DNA of 64,000 bases from Chamaecrista fasciculata (Eukaryota > Streptophyta > Magnoliopsida > Fabales > Fabaceae), in the NCBI GenBank assembly GCA_003254925.1, contig QANZ01029381.1:8938-72937 (forward strand). Reading direction: 5' to 3'. Position 1 is the stretch's first letter; each line of letters starts with the position of its first letter. The position numbers were made by a program, and so were the translations under genes. Of the stretch, positions 11,810 to 31,400 are shown one piece after another. The notes under the pieces are model-generated. The model was not told the DNA's origin. It worked only from the letters and a program-made list of their open reading frames with translations, and did not search any database.

Positions 11810-12385
11810 GAATTGTATATAAAGTGGGTGACAGGTTCACCTTCTTGGCACAGTAGTTTTTTGTTAACGTATTTAACTCATTTGTATGAATCAGAGGATT
11901 AAAAAAGTTCAAGCTCTCAGTTAAGCCTTCAAATAACTTTGTTCCTCTCAACCAGGAAATAACTAAGATTTCAAGACTCGTAATTGAACCTATTGTTTAA
12001 TGGGATCAGTATTCAGTGTTATGTCATAAGGTCAACCTAAGTAAATAAATGAATCACCCAACACACTGCTTTGATGAAAGAAAACTTACAAAACTCGAAA
12101 ATAGCAATTTTCATATATTTTGATCTTGCATCGTCAGTGATATTATAAACAGAGATATACAAAACGGTTGTGCAGCAGTCATTTTGGGCTGCGGCAGCAC
12201 AATGGAAATGCTCCTCATCCCTCAATACATTAAAAACATTGGCCGTGCAAGCTTCTCATGTCATGTTTATTTTTCTTTTTCCTTTAATATGTTGATATTC
12301 ACAGTAAGTATTCTACTTAGAAAGCCTCCTTATCCACACTTGAGTTAATTGAGACATTTCAGGGGGTAGAATTTACAGAACTCTC
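11810..12385. other. Intergenic region and 3' flank of the EDR1-like gene
   Basis: No gene is supported. It holds the untranslated 3' end of the kinase gene transcribed from the other strand. Confidence 0.4.
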
Positions 12386-18924
<6,539 letters not shown>

Positions 18925-21578
18925 CTTGCCTTCTAAGTCTTTCTCTCTCAATCTCTCTCCCTTGAGTTCAGTGATTCAAATGACAGTCTCAGTATAGTCT
19001 CCAAATTGATTCTTGATTACTTCTTTCTGATTTTCCGTCTTCTTTGGAGACTTGGGTCTCGCGAGATAGCTTACACGAGGAGGGAAAACTTAGCGAAGTA
19101 GAATAACTGTTGGCGCCTAATCAAATAGCCTTGGCTTTTCTTTAAATTACGAAAATGGCATGCCATCCCATTACATGGAAGTGGCAAGCTAAAATATTAA
19201 ATCTGCATCATTGATTTGGATTAAAAGTCAACACATACATTTTCGGTTAAATCATCCAATGGTCAATAAAACATACTTCAGTCATACTTTAGCAAGTGTA
19301 ATTGAGCTAATTCATTTCCCCATTACACCGTCCGCGTAATGAAACCACCAACTATGCATCTCGCCGTGACAACTTTCGTGTTGGATTAATAGGACAACGT
19401 GGAGGTCAACATCCACCTCATCAAACCTTTTTAAACGAATTCAAATTTTTTTTTATTTTGGTTTAGTCTTAAAATTATTTTCATTTATTTTACAATTAAT
19501 CTAAAACATAATTATATTTAGATTTTGAAAATTACAAAGTTGGATAAGGAGGAATCTAACCTTGACTTCACGATGTCAAAGCTTTGTGGTTAGTTGTTGA
19601 TACCCCAGCTTGAAACAAAAAGAAATCACAGGGGTTGTCTGTGTGTTTCTTCTGCGATGATCAAATTAGTATGGAGTGTTTTTTGAGTAAATAGGGTTTC
19701 AGATGTAACGAGTGTCTTACCTTTATTGTGAGATACTCTGTTATTTATACCTCGGGAGTCCCGAGTCTAGAACTGTACGAGGTTTAGATTGGTAAGTGAT
19801 AAGTGCGTATATGAGGGGAGCTAGCGCGTTGCCCAACAATCAAATCCGATGTGTCAGGCTTTAGACGGCTGACGTCCGAATTGTCACGTTGGGCCATTAC
19901 CTAGTAGGTGAAAGTATTAAATGTTATCCCTTCCATGCCTTTGATGTGAGGCTTTTTAGTCATTTCGAACACGTTTTCTTGATGAACGTACATGGTAGCT
20001 TATACAGCTTTGTCTTCCCGGAGCTGCCTTGAGCTAGGATCTCCGCTTTAAATGCTAGGATCACCGCATTGAATGCTCAGGATCCTTGCAATAGGGCGTG
20101 GCTTGTTTCTTAGCGTTGGCGTGATGGGGTTCTCCAGAATTAGATTTGTCTTTTACTTATATAAAAAGTATATATCACTTGTCCCTCAATAGGAATGATG
20201 CTCTTGGCGTGGTGGGTATATCATATTTTATTGTTATATCTAAGCTAAAGTTAAAATATGTGAATGAAAAACAAATGGATTAAGATAATACTTAAAATTT
20301 ATATTTATGTGAACAAAATTTATATTTTATCATACTTATATAGTTATATGTTGAATTAGCTTTTTAAAAGTGAATAATTAATGAACAAATTATCGACACT
20401 GTTTGAATTCATTTGAAAGAAATATTTAAAATATCTCCTTATTTGAATTATTTTCTTACTGTCTATAAATAGGAGTAAATTACAAATTTGATCTTTGAAA
20501 AATTACCGAGATGACAATTCGATCTTCAAATGATTGAAATATATAGTTTAATCCTTGAAATATCAAAATAATGTACTTATTAGCTAAGTCATTTTTATAG
20601 ACTAAATAGTATATTGTTTTAATTTTTCAGTGACTAAATGTGTATTTTAATCTTTCGGGAACTAAGTTGTTAGTTCATTAATTTTTCAAGGACCAAATTA
20701 TTAGTTTACTCCTTAAAAAACTAGATTATTTGAATATATATTTTAATTTAGAGATTATATTATTTAAAAAACTAGATTATTTAAATATATATTCTCTGCT
20801 CAAATGGCTGACAATTTTTTATCACAGGTAAATGAGTAAATCCCTTCGGACTCTCGATCATATTCGATTGAGTTTCATGGAGACTTCAAATATTTGCATA
20901 ATTTTAACAGTTATGAGCAGAAATGTGTGATACCATAAGAATTTGAGAGAAACCGCAATTTTCATTTCAAAATTCAAAACTATATATAAGAGACGTTGTT
21001 AATGTCAAAGAAAGATAATAAATACATGTTTACTTATCCATGATCAGTGACCCTTCAAACTTGTCATCCATAAATCTATTTCCATATTTAATTTTCTGCA
21101 GCTTTTATGTCATCATTATGATTAATATAATCATCATAATTTATTCCCTAGCGCCTTGATATTAGCCTTCACATTAATGTCAAGAGTATCATTAGCATCA
21201 TATATAATTTATTTCCTTAAAATCAATCTTCCAATCAGCACTAAGATTGAGGGAGATTTGTCTCTTATCACTAACTAGGTTTCCTTTTTGAGTCGAGATC
21301 AGAGTCCGACATCTCCTTACTTAGCTTGAACATGAGAATGTCATGAGTCTTGAATCACCAGGAGATATGCAAGTTTCATAACCATGTTTCTTGACCCTTG
21401 TACATCGCATGCCGGTTTAGCTGCCAAATCCATTATCAATGTCAAAGATGCCCTCCTTTTCTCATTCCTAGCTAACAACGTTTTATATAAGTTTCCTAAT
21501 TCCTTGTATATATATATACTGCCCGCTACACCAAGAATTAACTGCTTTAATATATAGTAAATTTAACACATATATAAC
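18925..21578. other. Intergenic region between two divergent genes
   Basis: No gene is supported across 2.6 kb. The right 80 bp next to 18925 is the pyrimidine-rich 5' untranslated region of the EDR1-like gene. About 19590-20220 has a different base composition (CTCGGGAGTCCCGAG-type words, TGTTGATACCCC near 19595) and might be an old LTR-like fragment; I could not fix its ends. A small palindromic repeat lies at 20472-20712. A TATATATATA run at about 21507-21520 probably belongs to the promoter of the next gene. Confidence 0.4.
20472..20712. mobile_element. Short palindromic MITE
   Basis: The left end GGAGTAAATTA and the right end TAGTTTACTCC are inverted, and the interior repeats words such as ATCTTTGAAA and AGGACCAAATTA in opposite directions. 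It is non-coding. No clean target duplication was found. Confidence 0.6.
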
Positions 21579-23932
21579 ATGAATACTTTGACGATCCTAA
21601 TCCTCCTCTTCATACTAGCTTCATTTCCAAATTTTGAAGCAGGAGTACTGGGATCTGAGTCTGAGCCTCCAATTTTTGGCAACGAGGGAGCATGGGAGTT
21701 GTTGCAAGAAAGCATAGGCATTTCAGCGATGCACATGCAACTTCTAAGAAATGACAAGGTTATCATGTTTGATCGTACCGATTTCGGTCCCTCCAATCTC
21801 TCTCTTCCCGATGGTCATTGCCGTATGGATCCTTCCGATGAAGCCCTTCAACTTGATTGCACTGCTCACTCTCTTCTCTATGACATTTCTTCGAACACCT
21901 TTCGTCCCTTAATGCTTCAAACTGACACTTGGTGTTCCTCTGCTTCAGTTCTCCCCAATGGTACCCTTCTCCAAACTGGTGGATTCAACGACGGCCAACT
22001 TCGAATTCGCATGTTTTCTCCTTGCTTCGATCACGACGATTCCTGCGATTGGCTCGAATTCCCTAATTACTTGCTTCACCGAAGATGGTACGCTTCCAAC
22101 CAAATTCTACCCGATGGTCGTATCATTGTGGTCGGAGGAAGAAAACAATTCAACTACGAATTCTATCCAAGAAAAGAAGCTGCTTTTCATTTCAATTTTC
22201 TCCAACAAACAAGTGACCACAATGAAAACAACTTATACCCCTTTCTCCACCTTTTACCCGATGGAAACCTTTTCATTTTCGCCAACACTCGTTCCATTCT
22301 GTTTGACTACAACCAAAACCTCGTCCTCAAAGAATTCCCTCGCATCCCAGGTGAGGATCCTCGTAACTATCCTAGTTCAGGTTCATCGGTGCTTCTTCCT
22401 TTAGACGATAACAAACCTCGTGTCGAAGCTGAAATCATCATATGCGGTGGCGCACCCTATGATTCATACAATCAAGCCGAACAGGGAAGCTTCCTACCTG
22501 CTCTTTCAACTTGTGGACGCCTCAAAGTGACAGACCCAAACCCTCATTGGGTTATGGTCACCATGCCAATGCCACGTGTCATGGGAGACATGCTTCTCCT
22601 TCCAACCGGCGACGTCGCTATCATCAACGGCGCAGCCTTCGGCACCGCCGGGTGGGACCACGGCCGTCAAGCGGTGTTTTCTCCTCTCATATACCGGCCG
22701 TTAGATGGCCGGTTTAAAGTGATGTCAGCAGCAACAACTCCAAGAGTGTATCATTCGTCAGCAATATTGCTGCCCGATGGAAGAGTTTTAATCGGAGGTA
22801 GTGTTGGAAATTTTTTAAGGAAACTCACAAATTGTGAAAATAATAAAAACTAGACCAAAGTGCACTTTTGGTCCTATAACTTTTGCTAAAGTCTCAATTT
22901 GCTTTCATAACTTTTTTCTGTTATACTTTTGGTCCCATATATCTTTTGCTAAAATTGCAGATTTGGTCCCATGTTGTATTTTTTGTCTCATATCTTCATA
23001 TCTTTGGGTCATGTTATAGAATTGGTCCTATATATCATGGTCAGGTTGTAGAATTAGTCCTATATCTTTAGGTCAGGTGCGAAATTGGTCTAATATCTTC
23101 TTATCAAATGGGACTGATGGTAAAACTTTTTGCAAAGATATGGGGTCAATTCTGCAACTTGATCAAAAGATATGGGACCAAAAGTGACACGGGACTAAAT
23201 CTGCAACTTTTTACAAAGATATAGAACCAAAAGTGCAATAAAAAAATTTATGGAACCAAATTGAAACCTAAACATAAGTTATGAGACCAAAAGTATACTT
23301 TAACCTAGAAAATATAATTCAAATAATTCGTAAAAAGTATACTCGTGGATAAACTCATAATTAAATATATACAATAACCAAAATAAAATTAATTCCTCCT
23401 AGACTCAGTTAAGAGTTCTAACTATTCCCCAATTTTTAATTACTAACATTAATAATAATAATAATAATGAGGCTAATTATTCTTAACAGGGAGCAATCCA
23501 AACGTGAACTATACTTTCAGTGGGGTAGAGTTCCCGACGGAGCTGAGCTTGGAGGCATTCTCGCCGCCGTATTTGTCGCCGGAGTTTATTCCCCTACGGC
23601 CGACGATTACGTCCACCACGTGCAATAGTGTGCTGGGGTACAGAGTCCTGTGTGATGTCACATTTAAGGTCAAGAATTACACGTCATCAAGGGATGTGGG
23701 GGTTAGAATAGTGGCTCCTTCGTTTACAACGCATTCTTTTTCGATGAATCAAAGAATGGTGGTGTTGAATTTAGTGGGAGTGAAGCGTGATGAATCAAAG
23801 AATAGTGACACTTATTATTATGCAACCGTGGTGGGCCCATCATCGGCCCAGGTTGCACCACCGGGTTTCTATATGCTGTTTCTGGTGCATGCAGGTGTAC
23901 CTAGTGCTGCAACATGGATGCATCTTCTGTAA
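21579..23932 (+). CDS. Secreted aldehyde (glyoxal/galactose) oxidase-like copper-radical enzyme
   Basis: Two exons, 21579-22797 and 23490-23932, give 553 residues, the usual length of plant GLOX proteins. Residues 1-22 are a hydrophobic signal peptide. The glyoxal-oxidase N-terminal domain and the C-terminal DUF1929 immunoglobulin-like domain are both present. All active-site positions known for copper-radical oxidases can be aligned: Cys119 (DTWCSS) and Tyr171 (RRWYAS) for the Tyr-Cys cofactor, Tyr391-His392 (RVYHSS), and His540 (LVHAGVPS) near the end. Plant family members oxidise aldehydes to acids with release of hydrogen peroxide at the cell surface, some in pollen and anthers. The intron is occupied mainly by a MITE. 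The frame across the splice (Gly-Gly-Ser) is exact. Confidence 0.93.
22851..23307. mobile_element. Palindromic MITE in the oxidase intron
   Basis: The left end TAGACCAAAGTGCACTTTTGG and the right end ending ATACTTTAACCTA are inverted. The two halves repeat words such as TTTTGGTCCCATATCTTT in opposite directions. The same family is found at 25379-25803, 27540-27947 and, as half an element, at 39766-39896. No target duplication was recognised for this copy. Confidence 0.75.
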
Positions 23933-24256
23933 CACATACATAGGCTTCGCCTTTCCATATGTAGATGATGATGCATTATTATATATATGGTTAGCTAGGG
24001 GGTTGTTGACAATCACAACATTTCAACCTGTAACAAAACTAATATATTAGGCAATCAATATATATTATATACTGTACTGAGAAGAGAATTTTCGTTCAGT
24101 ATATAATTATCATGATTCATGAATAAGAATCTCTTCCACTATAATTAAATGGCATTGGTTTTTGTCTTTCCATAATCCTCTGAGTTGTGAAACTGAAAGA
24201 GTATGACTCTTGTGGTAGGGACCGACTTTCTTTTTCTCCTCTTTTTTTTTTTTTTT

Positions 24257-24311
24257 NNNNNNNNNNNNNNNNNNNNNNNNNNNNNNNNNNNNNNNNNNNN
24301 NNNNNNNNNNN
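24257..24311. other. Assembly gap (55 N)
   Basis: A run of unknown bases follows a long T tract. The true length of the missing sequence is not known. Confidence 0.99.
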
Positions 24312-24456
24312 TTATGGTTAAAATTACAAAATAGCTCCAAAGGGTACCAAAGTGTTAATGGAGAATACCACAGGGTACCAAAGTGTCAAGTTTCAAACCA
24401 CAGGGTACCAAAGTAAAATAGGGTCAAACAACAGGGTACCAAAGTGTAATTTACCC
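24312..24456. mobile_element. Right half of a GGTACC-type Mutator-like MITE
   Basis: Repeated GGGTACCAAAGTG words and the end GTAATTTACCC match the right arm of the element at 34068-34464. The left half lies in the assembly gap or is absent. Confidence 0.75.
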
Positions 24457-25019
24457 AAACTTTAATATCAAACGATTGAGATTTTTGTTTAGATATAAGT
24501 ATTACAAAAACTTCCATATTATAGTTGTGTACGAAAATAATTAGGTCAAAATGTTATTTTGGCTATTGATTAATAGGGTAGATTTAGAGTTTAAGATATG
24601 ATTTTGTTTAGTTTTTATTGGTAGTAAATTAAATATAAATTTGTGCTCAGTTTTCTTTTAAGAAAAAAGGAATATTTTTTTTATTATAACACATCGAAAA
24701 AATAAATTGTTCAAGACCAAAACAATCAATGGGTAGACCGTAGATGACTGAGTCTTGGGTGGCTGTGACTGTGATTGACAAAGAAAACAACCGTTAAGCC
24801 GCAAAACACGCTATATTCGTGGCCTAGCTAGTAGTGTTTCTTCTTTCTTACATTCATTTCACCGTGTTTATATCTCTGTCTGTAATCTAATGTCCTATGT
24901 TTATAGTATAACATACTTCTTCCTTCACCACCAACCTTCCCTCTACAAAGAAAAGGAAAAAAAAAAAAAACAAAACACAGTTGACTGAATATAAAGAATT
25001 AATAATATTTTTTTCAAAA

Positions 25020-28000
25020 ATGAGCCAAGAACAACCTCGGAGGTCACGTGAAGAACCTATCAAATATGGTGATTTATTCAATGTTGATGGTGAGCTAGCT
25101 AAGAAACTTGTGGCGCCTATGGACGCCGCCATGATGCAGTCGGCGGAAAACGCCATGCTCGGTATGACCCCAAAGGGCGGCGCCGCCGCCGTCATGCAAT
25201 CGGCGGCGATGAAGAATGAGAGAGCTGGCCATGTGAGACATAAAGACATGACAAGTTTCGCCGCCGATCTCGGTGTCAGTGTGACTGAGACTGATCTTGC
25301 AGGGAAGCGTGTGATATTGGAGTCTCTCGGCGGACAGGTTACTTGCATACCTTTCCTCATTCTCTATCGTATTATTAAAGCTAAAATGCATTTTTAAGTC
25401 CCATAACTTTTTTACGTTGCATTTTTAGTCCCATATCTTTTGCTCAAGTAGTCAAGTTATATATTTAGTCTAGTGTTACACTTTTGGTCTCATATCTTTG
25501 GGTCATGTTACAGAATTAGTCTCATATATTTTGGTTGGATTGCAGAATTAGTCTCATATCTTTTTGGTCAAATGCAGAATTGATCATATATATTTGGACC
25601 AGGTGAGATTGATGGTGAAACGACGTTTTGTAAAAATATGGAATCAATTCTGCAACTTAACCAAAAGATATGGGACCAAAAGTGATACATGACTAAATCT
25701 GCAACTTTTTGCAAATATATGGGATTAAAAGTGCAACAAAAAAAGTTATGGGACCAAATTGAGACCAGAGCAAAAGTTATGGAACTAAAAGTGCACTTTG
25801 ACCTATTATTAATTTTCTTCTTAATTACTTGATTATAAATTTCTAATCGATTGCTTCATTTTGTAGGTTATTCAAAAACTAGACGGAAACGAAAGAAAAA
25901 TTCATACATTGGTGGAGGTATATAATCTTTCAGGACATTGATTAATATAATTTAGGCTGAATTATACTAATATCCTCATATTTTAGGTAAATTTTCAATC
26001 TAATCTTTTTTTTGTTGTTAGAAAAATTAAAATTGGTCTTATATATTATTTATTTCTTTTATTTTCTGTCACAAACTTATGTTTTAGTCTGATTTAATAT
26101 TATTTATTAACGAAACAAACTAATAATTATGAACTCGTATTATTTAAATTTAAAATAAAAAATATAAATAATTTTGTTTGTTTTGATTTAAAACAAGAGA
26201 TTCGCTTCTAATATTTGATTTGATAATTCAAATTAGATATAAAAATGATTCACCAGAATAACATGTTCATTGTGTTTGAATTTAGAATAAAAAATATTTG
26301 CTCAATTTTATTCATTTTAATTATAAAATGAATTGTTAAACAAAGATATATAATCTTAACTAAAAGAAATCGTAATGTAACTTCAAAGTTCAAAGTTATT
26401 TATTCAAATTTTTTTTGGCCTGACATTTATTCAAATTTAAACTTTAAAGTATAGGAGATATAACCACTATTAATTATTAAAATGAAAAGGCCAAAGGGTC
26501 ATTTTGGTCATAAATGTATGATCTAATGTTCATTTTGGTCTATTATGTTTCAAAATGTTTAAATTGGTCCTAAATGTTGACAAAATATTTCATTTTGGTT
26601 CAAAATATTGGTAAAATGTTTCATTTTGGTCCCAAATTATTGAATTTGGTTATATTTCTCTTGTATCTCATCTCAAGTTCAAAGAATTTGTTAAGAGAAA
26701 CTTGTGACTTTGAATTTTTCGCATTCGAATTTGGAACGAGAGAGATATAATTAACTTTGTTTGACCATGAAACAAGCGGTTTACTTTTAGGACCAATTTA
26801 ACCTCGTTTGTTGACGATCCCAACTGGATAGAGAAAGTACTATTCAAGAACAATATGTAATTCTAAATTCGTCATGTTTGAACTTGAAACAAGCCATATT
26901 CAATAATTTAGGATCGATCAATTTGAACATTTTAAAACATAATTGACTGAAATGAACATTAAAGCATACCTTTAGAACCAAAATGACCCTTTAACCAAAT
27001 TAAAAAGTAAAATTTTATAAGAACAAGTGAGGTCAGGTCAATCTTACACTAAAAGTGCAATTCAATGTATAAATTTATGCACATCTAATGTGTTATTTGT
27101 TGGCTAACATTGGTTCTGAATATATGAATTCAACGTTGAGAAAAGGAACAGGTGGTAGAGCGCTACAGTGAAAAAGTAACAAGACAGACGGAGACGGAGA
27201 CGGAGACGGTGACGTCACCTTCAGTTCGGCGTGAAGAAGGGGTCATCGGAGTGGGTGTGGGTGTGGGACTCACAATCGGAGAAGCACTGGAAGCGACGGC
27301 CGTGACGGCGGGAAAGAAGCCAGTGGAATGGAGTGACGCCGCCGCAATTCAAGCGGCGGAAGTCAGAGCCACCGGTCGCAACAACATTGTCCCCAGAGGC
27401 GTCGCCGCCGCCGCTCAGTCCGCCGCCACCCTCAATTCCCGCCTCACCAGGGACGAGGACAAGACCAAACTCGCCGATATCCTCGCCGTAATTAACAAAT
27501 CTCTGCCTCTCTCTAATGAAATTGACTGATTAATTAATTGGTCAAAGTATAATTTTAATCCCATAACTTTTGCTCAGGTCTCAATTTGGTCTCATAATTT
27601 TTTTTTTACACTTTTAGTCCATATCTTTGCAAAAAGTTATAGATTTAGTCCCGTATCACTTTTGATCCCTTATATTTTGGTTAGGTTGCAGAATGAATCT
27701 CATATCTTTGCAAAAAGTTTCACCACCAGTCCCACTTAAACAAAATATATGAGATCAATTCTGCACCTGACCTAAAGATTTGTGACCAATTCTGCAACAT
27801 GATCAAAAGATATGGGACCAAAAGTGTAACACAGGACTAAATCTGCAACTTGAGTAAAAGATATGGGACTAAAAGCGCAATAAAAAAAGTTATGGGACCA
27901 AATTGAGACTTGAGCAAAAGTTATGGGACTAAAAGTAAACTTTGGCCTAATTAATTTGATGATAAATTGTAGGATGCGACTTCGAAGCTGCCGGTGGACA

Positions 28001-28143
28001 AATTAGTGACGAGGAAAGACGCAGAAGGAGTGACAGGTGCAGAGATGAGAAATAATCCTAACCTATACATTCATCCTGCGGGTGTTTCCGTGTCTATTAC
28101 TGCTGCTGCTAGGCTTAATCAAACTCTTCTTCAATCTAATTAA
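25020..28143 (+). CDS. Seed maturation LEA protein (SMP domain, D-34 type)
   Basis: Four exons: 25020-25337, 25867-25917, 27152-27487 and 27973-28143, giving 291 residues with exact phase at each join. Three SMP repeats are visible: about residues 14-70 (with SAENAMLG and AAVMQSAA), about 163-217 (TIGEALEATA, AAAIQAAEVRATG, GVAAAAQSAA) and about 229-285 (LADATSKLP, RKDAEGVTGAEMRNNP, AAARLNQ). SMP LEA proteins are hydrophilic, accumulate late in seed development and help tolerate drying. A short (GAGACG)n run at the start of exon 3 encodes TETETETV. If intron 3 is retained the frame adds 14 codons and stops at 27529, giving a shorter form without the third repeat. Every intron carries a MITE. 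Confidence 0.92.
25379..25803. mobile_element. MITE in LEA intron 1, 9-bp target duplication
   Basis: Same palindromic family as the oxidase-intron element. The flanking direct repeat is TATTATTAA at 25370-25378 and 25804-25812. It is 425 bp and non-coding. Confidence 0.85.
26489..26996. mobile_element. MITE in LEA intron 2, imperfect 9-bp target duplication
   Basis: The inverted ends are GGCCAAAGGGTCATTTTGG and ACCAAAATGACCCTTTAACC. The flanks AAATGAAAA (26480-26488) and AAATTAAAA (26997-27005) differ at one base. It belongs to a different family from the elements in introns 1 and 3. Confidence 0.75.
27540..27947. mobile_element. MITE in LEA intron 3, 9-bp target duplication
   Basis: Inverted ends GGTCAAAGTA and TTTGGCC, flanked by TAATTAATT at 27531-27539 and 27948-27956. 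Same family as the elements in intron 1 and in the oxidase intron. Confidence 0.85.
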
Positions 28144-28411
28144 CATTAATGAAACAGAGAAAGAAAGGGAATTAAGTAAAATGATAATGAGTTTTGTATA
28201 ATTTGAGAAGGGTTCACTTGTCCAGTTCGAGTTGGATATATTTTGAGAGAGAAACTTTATTAGGAGATATGAAAATATGTATATGTATGGGATGTAAATG
28301 ATGATTGAGAATTTAAAATTTGAATATTGGAATACAGCAATCACTGGTAGATTCCAATTTTGGGTGGTTTATTAATTCCCATACTGCAATTGCCAATTGG
28401 GATTTTAGAAC

Positions 28412-31400
28412 TTAGTCAAAAGTCATTTGTTCAGCCTCAAGCCTAATGGATTCAAATAATGGGGAAGATAAGTAACGCTCTCCAAAACTAGGGAACACCA
28501 CCTGAGAAAGCAAACAAGTAGCAACCTTTTATCAGCTTTCGCATTTATAATATCACACTAATATTAACATCATTCTTCATAGAATTGAGCAAACATAATC
28601 ATTTTGTAAATTTGAAGACGACACTTACAACAATGAGCTTTCCAGTATTTTCTGGTCTCTTTCCTAACTTTATGGCAGCAGCTGCTGCAGCTCCAGAAGA
28701 AATTCCCATCTACCAAATTTATCAGTATGAATAGAATTTTCTTTTTCTTTTTTTAAAAAAAAACAGAGTGTGTAGAAATTTCTGCATAACTACAAAGAAG
28801 AACAAAATAATTGTACATATACCAGCAAACCTTCTTTCTGAGCAAGCAGCTTAGCAGTTTCCACTGCTTCCTCACTTGACACCTACAAATTAAAGAGCGT
28901 CCAACATCAAAAGCAACTAACTGTATTAGACCATTAGTATAAACTCTATAACAGACAACAAATTGTATGCATGTGAATACTACTAATTTAAAACGCTAGC
29001 TAGCTAGCTAGCTACCTGAATAACTTCATCGAGCAGATGAACATCGAGTACATTGCAGATAAAACCATTTCCAATTCCTTGAATTAAGTGGTTTCCTACG
29101 TGTACATAAATGTAACAGAAGAGAAAAAGTCAGTGAACATGGTAGATCAAATTATTGTATGAGACTTTAATTTCCTCAATATGAAAAGAAAATTAAAAGG
29201 AATTGATGGTAGCATCACCTGGCTGCCCTCCACTCAGTACTGGACTTTCAAGTGGTTCGACACCATACACCTAGCAAAATAAAATTATGAAATTAGCTTA
29301 GCATAAAGAATTAGGATTTAGGAACCATGGATTGCATATTGATCTTACCATATTTCATCATGTATTTTAGGGACATTTTAGGGCATTTTATATTCATTTG
29401 GGATTCATTTGCATGTCTTTATGTCCTTTTATGATGAAATATGATGCCTTGAAGTTTGATGATTATTTGGACTATTTTGTGAGTAATTATGTCGTTTTCT
29501 CGGGTTTAATTTTTATTACTTGATTGATCCTTTTTATCCTGAGAGTTCACTTAATTTCTCGATGTTCTTGATAGGTTTTAATGAAGTCCAAAGTGCTGAA
29601 TTACTTCGAGGAAGGCTCAAGGATGTTTGGAGACGAGTCAGGGACCAAACTGAAAATGAACTAAAGTTGCTGGAAAAACCGCCGTCGGAACCGCCGCCAC
29701 GTATAGCCGCGGCGGGTCCGCGGCGGGTTCGCGACAATCCATAATTTAACAGGCCCAAGCCCGATTTTGATGATTCAGACCTAAATTTCTTTGGGGAAGC
29801 GCCGAAAATAGCATATGTAGAGGGTCNTAAGAAAGAAAACCTTGATATGTGGGTTTTGTTGCTTGAGGAATTTGCCAGCACCTGTTATTGTACCTCCAGT
29901 GCCTATTCCTGCAACCAAAGCGTCAACTTTGCCACCCGAGTCTCTCCAAATCTCAGGGCCAGTTGTTTCATAATGAATCTAGATAAGATAAGGATGATGA
30001 TCACAAGATGCCATTAATTGAATTCACCGCCTAAGGCTTCATTGTAAAATCATACTCAAGTGTAAAGAAAATTATTTTAAAAAGTGATCAAAGAACTTCA
30101 AAATTTGTAATTTTTTGTGAAAGACTTGTTAAAGTTTTTATTTGAAAATATCTTTTTTTTTATGATTGATTTTATAAATTTATTAAATGAAGATTTGAAC
30201 AAAATCAAATATTTATTAAGTTTTTCATCACTTTTTTCTAAAAAGTTCAAAAAGAATTTATATGTTCGCAAAATCAAGATCAATACTTTTGTTCAAATCT
30301 TGTTAAATTTATAAATCAAAATTAATTAATAAACATTTGAACTTTTTATGAACATTTAATATAAGCAAAAGTATTGATTTATAAATTTATTAAATGAAGA
30401 TGTTAACAAAATCAAATATTTATTAAGTTTTTCATCACTTTTCTTCTAAAAAGTTCAAAAAGAAATTTTGTACAAGTTAAATTCAAGATCAAAGTTTTAT
30501 AGGTTTTTACCATAAATTAATATTAGTCAAATCTTCAAATTGATTCCATAAGTATAGGCTATCTTTTATTTTGATCCAAAATATTTTTTCAAAGGTTTCA
30601 TTTCAATCCAATCCATTAAGTAATTGTTTTAAATTGATTTTGTCGTTTTTCCGTTAAATATTGACATATAATATAATATGTCATTTTCCCTCCTCTACAC
30701 ATCAGATAATTAACATGTCAGGATCTAACCAAAGAAATTGACGGATTGTAATGGCAAGCTAATTAAGACTAATTTGAAATAATTTACATACTTTAAGGAA
30801 ATAAAACCTTTGAAACATTTTGGATCAAAATGAAAAAGAGCTATAGATAATGTAGAGAGAGAAAAGAACCTTTGGGTTGGCAGGATTATCAATTTGGCGA
30901 AGTCTATAACTGAAAGGTGTGATGGCCATTAATTCATCTGCCTTGTCAAGAGCACCAGACATGCCTTTAGCAGGGTCAGTGAGATAAACCTCAGCTCCAA
31001 AAGCTCTTAGTACAATTCTTCTCTCAAGACTCATGCAAGCTGGCATTGTCACTAACAGCTTATACCCTTTTAATGCTGCTATGAATGCCAATCCTATTCC
31101 TGTGTTCCCACCTGTTGCCTCCACAAGTGCACTCTTTTTTCCACAAAACCAATTTTCAAACATATCAACATATATATATATCACCTTCATTGAATTCCCC
31201 TTTTATTATTGTTTAGTACTGTTAACTGTTATTACATTACACCTCAGAAGTCAGAATCATGAAAAGTCTTAATTTAGTAAGCTATCATAAGTATAACCAA
31301 CCTTTCCTGGTGTGATTAATCCCTTATCCTCAGCATCTTGGACCATGCTTAAAGCTACCCTGAATCAGAGAAACGAGGTCATGCTTATGCAAAACTATTT

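Noticed and set aside
29520-29744. 74-residue open frame in intron 5 of cysteine synthase copy 1
   Set aside because: It lies in the LTR-like fragment, has no recognisable domain and is bounded by the assembly gap.
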